DNA of 8,973 nucleotides from Saprospiraceae bacterium. Its GTDB lineage: Bacteria; Bacteroidota; Bacteroidia; Chitinophagales; Saprospiraceae. The notes under the pieces were generated by a model. It ran no database searches. It worked only from the letters and a program-made list of their open reading frames with translations, and was not told the DNA's origin. Position numbers and translations under genes: made by a program. This document shows positions 5,489 through 8,973 of the stretch, piece by piece. The stretch spans positions 1 to 8,973 of the forward strand of contig CANETR010000055.1 of the NCBI GenBank assembly GCA_947441325.1, in the 5' to 3' direction. Each line of letters starts with the position of its first letter. Within the stretch, counting starts at the first letter, position 1.

Positions 5489-8400
5489 TTATTTTTTGGT
5501 CACTAACAATCTTTGTGTTTTTTGAATACCATTTGCTGTGATTTCCACCATATAGATGGCAGCAGGCAATTCAGAAACATTGAGACTGTGTTGAACATTC
5601 ATTACATCGCTGTATTCTACAGTCTGGATGATTTGTCCAAGGCTGTTGATAAGACGGATGCGAACATTGGCAATAGTTCCCAATTCAACAGAAACCATAG
5701 TTTGAGTTTCTGAAGGATTCGGATAGATAGCAGCTGACCAGTTGTTAGCGTTAAGTGCAATTGCAACCGGTGGCTGATTTACAGTTGCTGTTTGTGTAGT
5801 TACACAACCATTGGCATCTGTAACAGTCGCAGTGTAGCTACCAGCAACAACACCATTCAAGTCTTCAGTTGTAGCACCATTCGACCATACAAAGCTGTAT
5901 GGAGCAGTTCCACCGCTTACTGTAATATTTACAGCACCATTATTACCACCAAATGTTGTTACATCAGTTGTAGTTGATGTTGCGGCAAGATTACCATTTG
6001 AAGTACCTACAGTTGTATTTGCAGTTGTTGCACAACCATTGGCATCTGTTACAGTCACCGTGTATGAACCAGCAGCAAGAGTGCTGATAGAAGCATCGGT
6101 TTGACCATTGTTCCAAACAAAGCTGAAAGGAGCTGTTCCACCATTGGCAGTTGCAGTAGCAGTTCCGTCAGTTGCTAAACAAGTAGCGTTGGTAGAAGAA
6201 GCTGAGGCTGTCAGTGAACCAGTTCCAACTGCTACAGTAGTGTTTGCAAGCGCACCACATCCATTTGCATCAAATACGGTAACAGAATATGCGCCTGAAG
6301 CAAGTCCGATTGCAGTAGCATTTGTTTGACCATTATTCCAAACAAAACTGAAAGGAGCTGTTCCACCAGTAGTTGTAACAGTTGCTGTGCCATCAGCAGC
6401 TGAACAAGTTGCATTTGTTGAAGCGGCAGTAGCAGCAAGATTGCCTGAATTGATTTGAACATTGGAAGTTGCTAGGCTCTGACATCCATTTGCATCAGTA
6501 ATAGTCACAAATACAGTTCCGCCAGCTAATCCGGTTATACTACTGGTAGTCTGTCCTCCTCCCCATTGATAAGTAAATGGAGCTGTTCCACCTGTGTTAG
6601 TAGCAGTTGCAGTACCATTTGATGCCGAACAAGTAGCATCGGTAGTAGAAACTGTTCCTACTAAATTGCCGGAGTTAACGGCAACTGAAGTAGAAGATGT
6701 ATTTACACAACCACTGGCATCCGTAACAGTTACGGAATAAGTTCCTGCTGACAGACCGCTAAGCGAGGTGGCGGTTGCTCCATTACTCCACAAAGTAGAG
6801 AAAGGTGCAGTACCACCTGTGATTGTGGCAGTTGCAGTACCATTATTAGCAGTACAAACTGTGTTTGTTGAAGCTGCTGAAACAGCTAAGGTGCCTGATG
6901 TAGCAGTCACTGTTGAAGTTGATGAACTGGCGCAGCCATTTGCATCAGTAACAGTTACTGTATAAGTACCAACTGCAAGTCCGTTAACATTCGTAGCAGT
7001 AGCACCATTGCTCCACAAAGTTGTGAAAGGAGCAGTACCACCTGCGATATTTACAGAAACAGCACCATTAGCAGCAGTACAGGTTGAGTTTACAGCAGAT
7101 GCAGTAGCACTAAGTGTACCCTGATTAGCATTAACTAAGTTGCTAGCACTGCTTACGCAACCATTTGCATCTGTTACAGTAGCTGAGTAGTTACCTGCAG
7201 CTAAACCTGAGGCAGTAGTACCGGTAGCACCGTTAGACCACAATACACTGAATGGAGCTGTTCCACCAGCAATTACTAGTGTAGCAGAACCGTTGGCAGC
7301 AATACAGTTGGCAGCAACCGTTGTGATTGTTGATCCAAGGTTACCAGAACCTGTTGAAACTGTTGCAGCTGAAGTACCAACACAACCGTTAGCGTCAGTC
7401 ACAGTTACAGTATATGAAGCTGGAGCAAGACCAGAAGCAGTTGCAGTTGTCTGACCGTTTGACCAGAGGTAACTGAATGGGCTTATACCATTGCTTGTGC
7501 TTACAGTCGCAGTTCCATCAGCAGCAAGACAGGTAGCTGCAGTTGTATTGGCTGTATTGTTTAATGCAATATTATTGGCATTAACATTAATATTTAAACT
7601 ATTCTGACAACCAATAGCATCAGTTATACTTACAGTGTATGAACCTGCAGCCAAAGCTGAAACAGTTGCCGAAGTTGCTCCGTTTGACCAAACAAAACTG
7701 TAAGGCGCAACACCATTAGTTGATGAAACAGTTGCAGAACCATCGTTAGCCAAACAAGTAGTTGGATTTGCGGTAGCACTTGAGAATGGATTGCTTATAG
7801 CAATAGAAATAGTGCCGCTAGCTGAACAGCCGTTTGAAGTTGCAGTAACATTGTAAGTTGTTGCCGCACTCACTGCAGAAGCAGTTACAGATGCGCTATT
7901 GGTTACATTGAGGAAGCTGGAAGGCGACCATGTGTAAGAATATGAATCGAATCCGCCAGTGATGGTTACAGGATAATCCTGAGTTTCACCCCATGGGCTC
8001 GATGAAGCACCGCAGGCCTGGTTTGAAGCTACAGGAAGGTCATTACCACCCACAATACGTAAACGGGTAATGCCATTGGCCGCACCAGCAGGAACTGTAA
8101 AGGTAATTGATGTTGTACCGCTTGCACCTGCATTGGCAGAAGCACCCAAAAACTCAGACACTTCGAATGTGCCATTCTGATTGAAGTCGATCCATGCACC
8201 GAAGTATTGATTGGCATCTGTACCGAATGATACACTCAAGGTATAGGTTCCTCCGCTAACTGACAAGGTAGTCGTAGTGGTAGGTCCAGCAGGGAAGAAA
8301 GTTTGACGGGTAGGTCCACCGCAACCGGTTGTTGGGTTGTTGATAGAACCTAAGGTCACGTTTGTGATATCATCTCCTGAACAACCACTGGCATGTGTAG

Positions 8401-8973
8401 ATGCACAATAGTTGAGGGTAACACCCGCGTTTGCGCTAAGTACAGTACTGCCGCCGATACAAACTGTATCAAGGGTTGCATCAACACTGTTCATACTTAC
8501 AAACGGTGAAGCTGTAATTACAGAAGGTATAGAAATAGTACATCCTGTGAGTGAATCAGTACCAACCACATTATAAGTTGTAGTTGTTGTAGGGGTAGCA
8601 CTTACTGTAGAACCTGTAGTAGTTGAAAGACCAGCTGAAGGCGACCATGCAAATGAACTTGCACCGCTTGCAGTCAAGGTTACGGCTGTTCCACCAGGTG
8701 TACAGAAGGTATTGTTAGAGGCAACTACAGAAACTGAAGGCAAGGCATTCACTGTAATATTTACAGAAGCAGTTGCTGTTGCACCGCAGTTGTCGGTAAT
8801 TGTTACATTGTATAATCCAGACATTGCAGCAGTAGATGAAGCCAAAACTGGATTTTGAATATTTGAAGTGAAGGCCAAAGGACCATCCCAATTATAAAAA
8901 TAAGGACCACCACCACCAATAGGGCTGGCTTCTAATGTCACGTTCGTTGCTGCACAAGCTACTGGAGTAGAAG
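5489..8973 (-). CDS. Very large T9SS-secreted surface protein with Ig-like, GEVED and SprB-type repeats (5' end beyond window)
   Basis: The frame is open from the right edge to TAA at 5489, giving 1160 visible codons. A GTG at 8941 is an internal valine rather than a start, since the ten upstream codons (ending in VACAATN) fit the same domain. Order from the edge: Ig/PKD-like modules with paired cysteines (about 8416-8973); a GEVED domain (about 7965-8415) with YCASTHASGC, WIDFNQNGTFE and WGETQDYPV; another Ig-like module with YTWSPSSFL (about 7790-7965); nine SprB-type repeats (7774-5753); and a type A T9SS sorting domain (5737-5492) with AAIYPNP, INSLGQIIQ and a final VTKK. Such proteins are exported across the outer membrane and anchored at the surface or released. 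SprB itself is the mobile adhesin of gliding motility, but this protein shares only repeat type and is not shown to be SprB. Composition is Thr/Ala/Gly/Ser/Asn-rich. An adhesin or matrix role is inferred. A terminator follows. Confidence 0.9.
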   Translation of the reverse strand, partial: STPVACAATNVTLEASPIGGGGPYFYNWDGPLAFTSNIQNPVLASSTAAMSGLYNVTITDNCGATATASVNITVNALPSVSVVASNNTFCTPGGTAVTLTASGASSFAWSPSAGLSTTTGSTVSATPTTTTTYNVVGTDSLTGCTISIPSVITASPFVSMNSVDATLDTVCIGGSTVLSANAGVTLNYCASTHASGCSGDDITNVTLGSINNPTTGCGGPTRQTFFPAGPTTTTTLSVSGGTYTLSVSFGTDANQYFGAWIDFNQNGTFEVSEFLGASANAGASGTTSITFTVPAGAANGITRLRIVGGNDLPVASNQACGASSSPWGETQDYPVTITGGFDSYSYTWSPSSFLNVTNSASVTASAVSAATTYNVTATSNGCSASGTISIAISNPFSSATANPTTCLANDGSATVSSTNGVAPYSFVWSNGATSATVSALAAGSYTVSITDAIGCQNSLNINVNANNIALNNTANTTAATCLAADGTATVSTSNGISPFSYLWSNGQTTATASGLAPASYTVTVTDANGCVGTSAATVSTGSGNLGSTITTVAANCIAANGSATLVIAGGTAPFSVLWSNGATGTTASGLAAGNYSATVTDANGCVSSASNLVNANQGTLSATASAVNSTCTAANGAVSVNIAGGTAPFTTLWSNGATATNVNGLAVGTYTVTVTDANGCASSSTSTVTATSGTLAVSAASTNTVCTANNGTATATITGGTAPFSTLWSNGATATSLSGLSAGTYSVTVTDASGCVNTSSTSVAVNSGNLVGTVSTTDATCSASNGTATATNTGGTAPFTYQWGGGQTTSSITGLAGGTVFVTITDANGCQSLATSNVQINSGNLAATAASTNATCSAADGTATVTTTGGTAPFSFVWNNGQTNATAIGLASGAYSVTVFDANGCGALANTTVAVGTGSLTASASSTNATCLATDGTATATANGGTAPFSFVWNNGQTDASISTLAAGSYTVTVTDANGCATTANTTVGTSNGNLAATSTTTDVTTFGGNNGAVNITVSGGTAPYSFVWSNGATTEDLNGVVAGSYTATVTDANGCVTTQTATVNQPPVAIALNANNWSAAIYPNPSETQTMVSVELGTIANVRIRLINSLGQIIQTVEYSDVMNVQHSLNVSELPAAIYMVEITANGIQKTQRLLVTKK
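5492..5737 (-). other. Type A T9SS C-terminal sorting domain of the large surface protein
   Basis: The last 82 residues run from SAAIYPNPSE through VRIRLINSLGQIIQ to IYMVEITANG and the basic end QKTQRLLVTKK. The PNP motif, the central LGQ turn, the IYMVEI strand and the terminal lysines are the usual features of the type A domain that directs cargo through the type IX system and is removed by the sortase-like peptidase. Confidence 0.9.
5753..7774 (-). repeat. Nine tandem SprB-type repeats, 225-bp units
   Basis: Units from N to C terminus: 7556-7774 (73 aa), 7331-7555, 7106-7330, 6881-7105, 6656-6880, 6431-6655, 6206-6430, 5981-6205 (75 aa each), and 5753-5980 (76 aa). Each has a TC-x-A-x-x-G start, a GGTAPF-like turn, an LWSNG or VWNNG core, an AxGxYTVTVTDANGC strand and a GNL-type linker. 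Measured at the conserved TDANGC codons, seven of eight spacings are exactly 225 bp and one is 228 bp. The last unit lacks the first cysteine and has an extra glycine. Unit identity at the DNA level is high in places (32 of 33 bases between the units at 6111 and 6336). Confidence 0.92.
7965..8415 (-). other. GEVED domain within the large surface protein
   Basis: Hallmarks are the opening NYCASTHASGC, the acidic turn of WIDFNQNGTFEVSE, the TRLRIV strand, and the closing WGETQDYPVTI, which carries the Glu of the family name motif (E-x-x-D-Y). GEVED domains are frequent in large secreted Bacteroidota proteins, often next to PKD/Ig modules and T9SS tails; their ligand is not established. Confidence 0.82.

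Noticed and set aside
5513..6965. Several 60-75-codon plus-strand ORFs opposite the SprB repeats
   Set aside because: They recur because the repeats lack stop codons in the antisense frames; composition follows the repeat, not an independent gene.
5753..7774. CRISPR-like array
   Set aside because: The 225-bp periodicity is continuous coding sequence with conserved SprB-type protein motifs; there are no short repeats with unique spacers.
8939..8941. GTG as start of the large repeat protein
   Set aside because: The frame continues open to the window edge with domain-consistent residues (VACAATN), so the real start lies outside the window.

Overview
The window comes from a member of the Bacteroidota, probably a gliding or environmental lineage near Flavobacteriales, Chitinophagales or Sphingobacteriales. 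Two proteins end in type A C-terminal sorting domains of the type IX secretion system (T9SS), one carries SprB-type and GEVED repeats, the start codons lack clear Shine-Dalgarno sequences, and the intergenic DNA is very A+T-rich. No rRNA, tRNA, CRISPR array or insertion sequence was seen.

Layout. At the left edge (1-114, minus) is the N-terminal helix-turn-helix of an Lrp/AsnC regulator, cut by the window. A 439-bp intergenic region follows, with a direct repeat next to the regulator start and a CTTTC-rich pyrimidine tract interrupted by a perfect hairpin. Then come two plus-strand genes: a membrane-anchored S41 carboxy-terminal processing protease with an intact Ser/Lys dyad (554-2260), and a secreted PNGase F-like protein with a T9SS tail (2324-4366). 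A small minus-strand lipoprotein (4370-4813) converges on the latter with only 3 bp between stop codons. Across a 109-bp divergent spacer lies a small plus-strand hypothetical gene (4923 or 4983 to 5129) with its own terminator.

The interval 5197-5411 has no conventional gene but holds two hairpins, a 25-codon ORF and a UUCG-loop terminator, so it may encode a small RNA or peptide. From 5489 to the right edge, minus strand, runs the 3' part (1160 codons) of a very large surface protein: Ig-like modules, a GEVED domain, another Ig-like module, nine SprB-type repeats of almost exactly 75 residues, and a T9SS sorting domain. It has its own terminator at 5433-5463.

How the genes relate. Two encoded products are predicted T9SS cargo: a putative glycan-active enzyme and a giant adhesin-like protein. 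The S41 protease and the lipoprotein would act in the envelope. Shared operon structure is plausible only for the protease and the PNGase-like gene (same strand, 63-bp gap). No complete multi-gene novel system is evident. The most interesting signals are the altered active site of the PNGase F-like protein, the Lys/Arg-free repeat array, and the terminator-bounded interval at 5197-5411.
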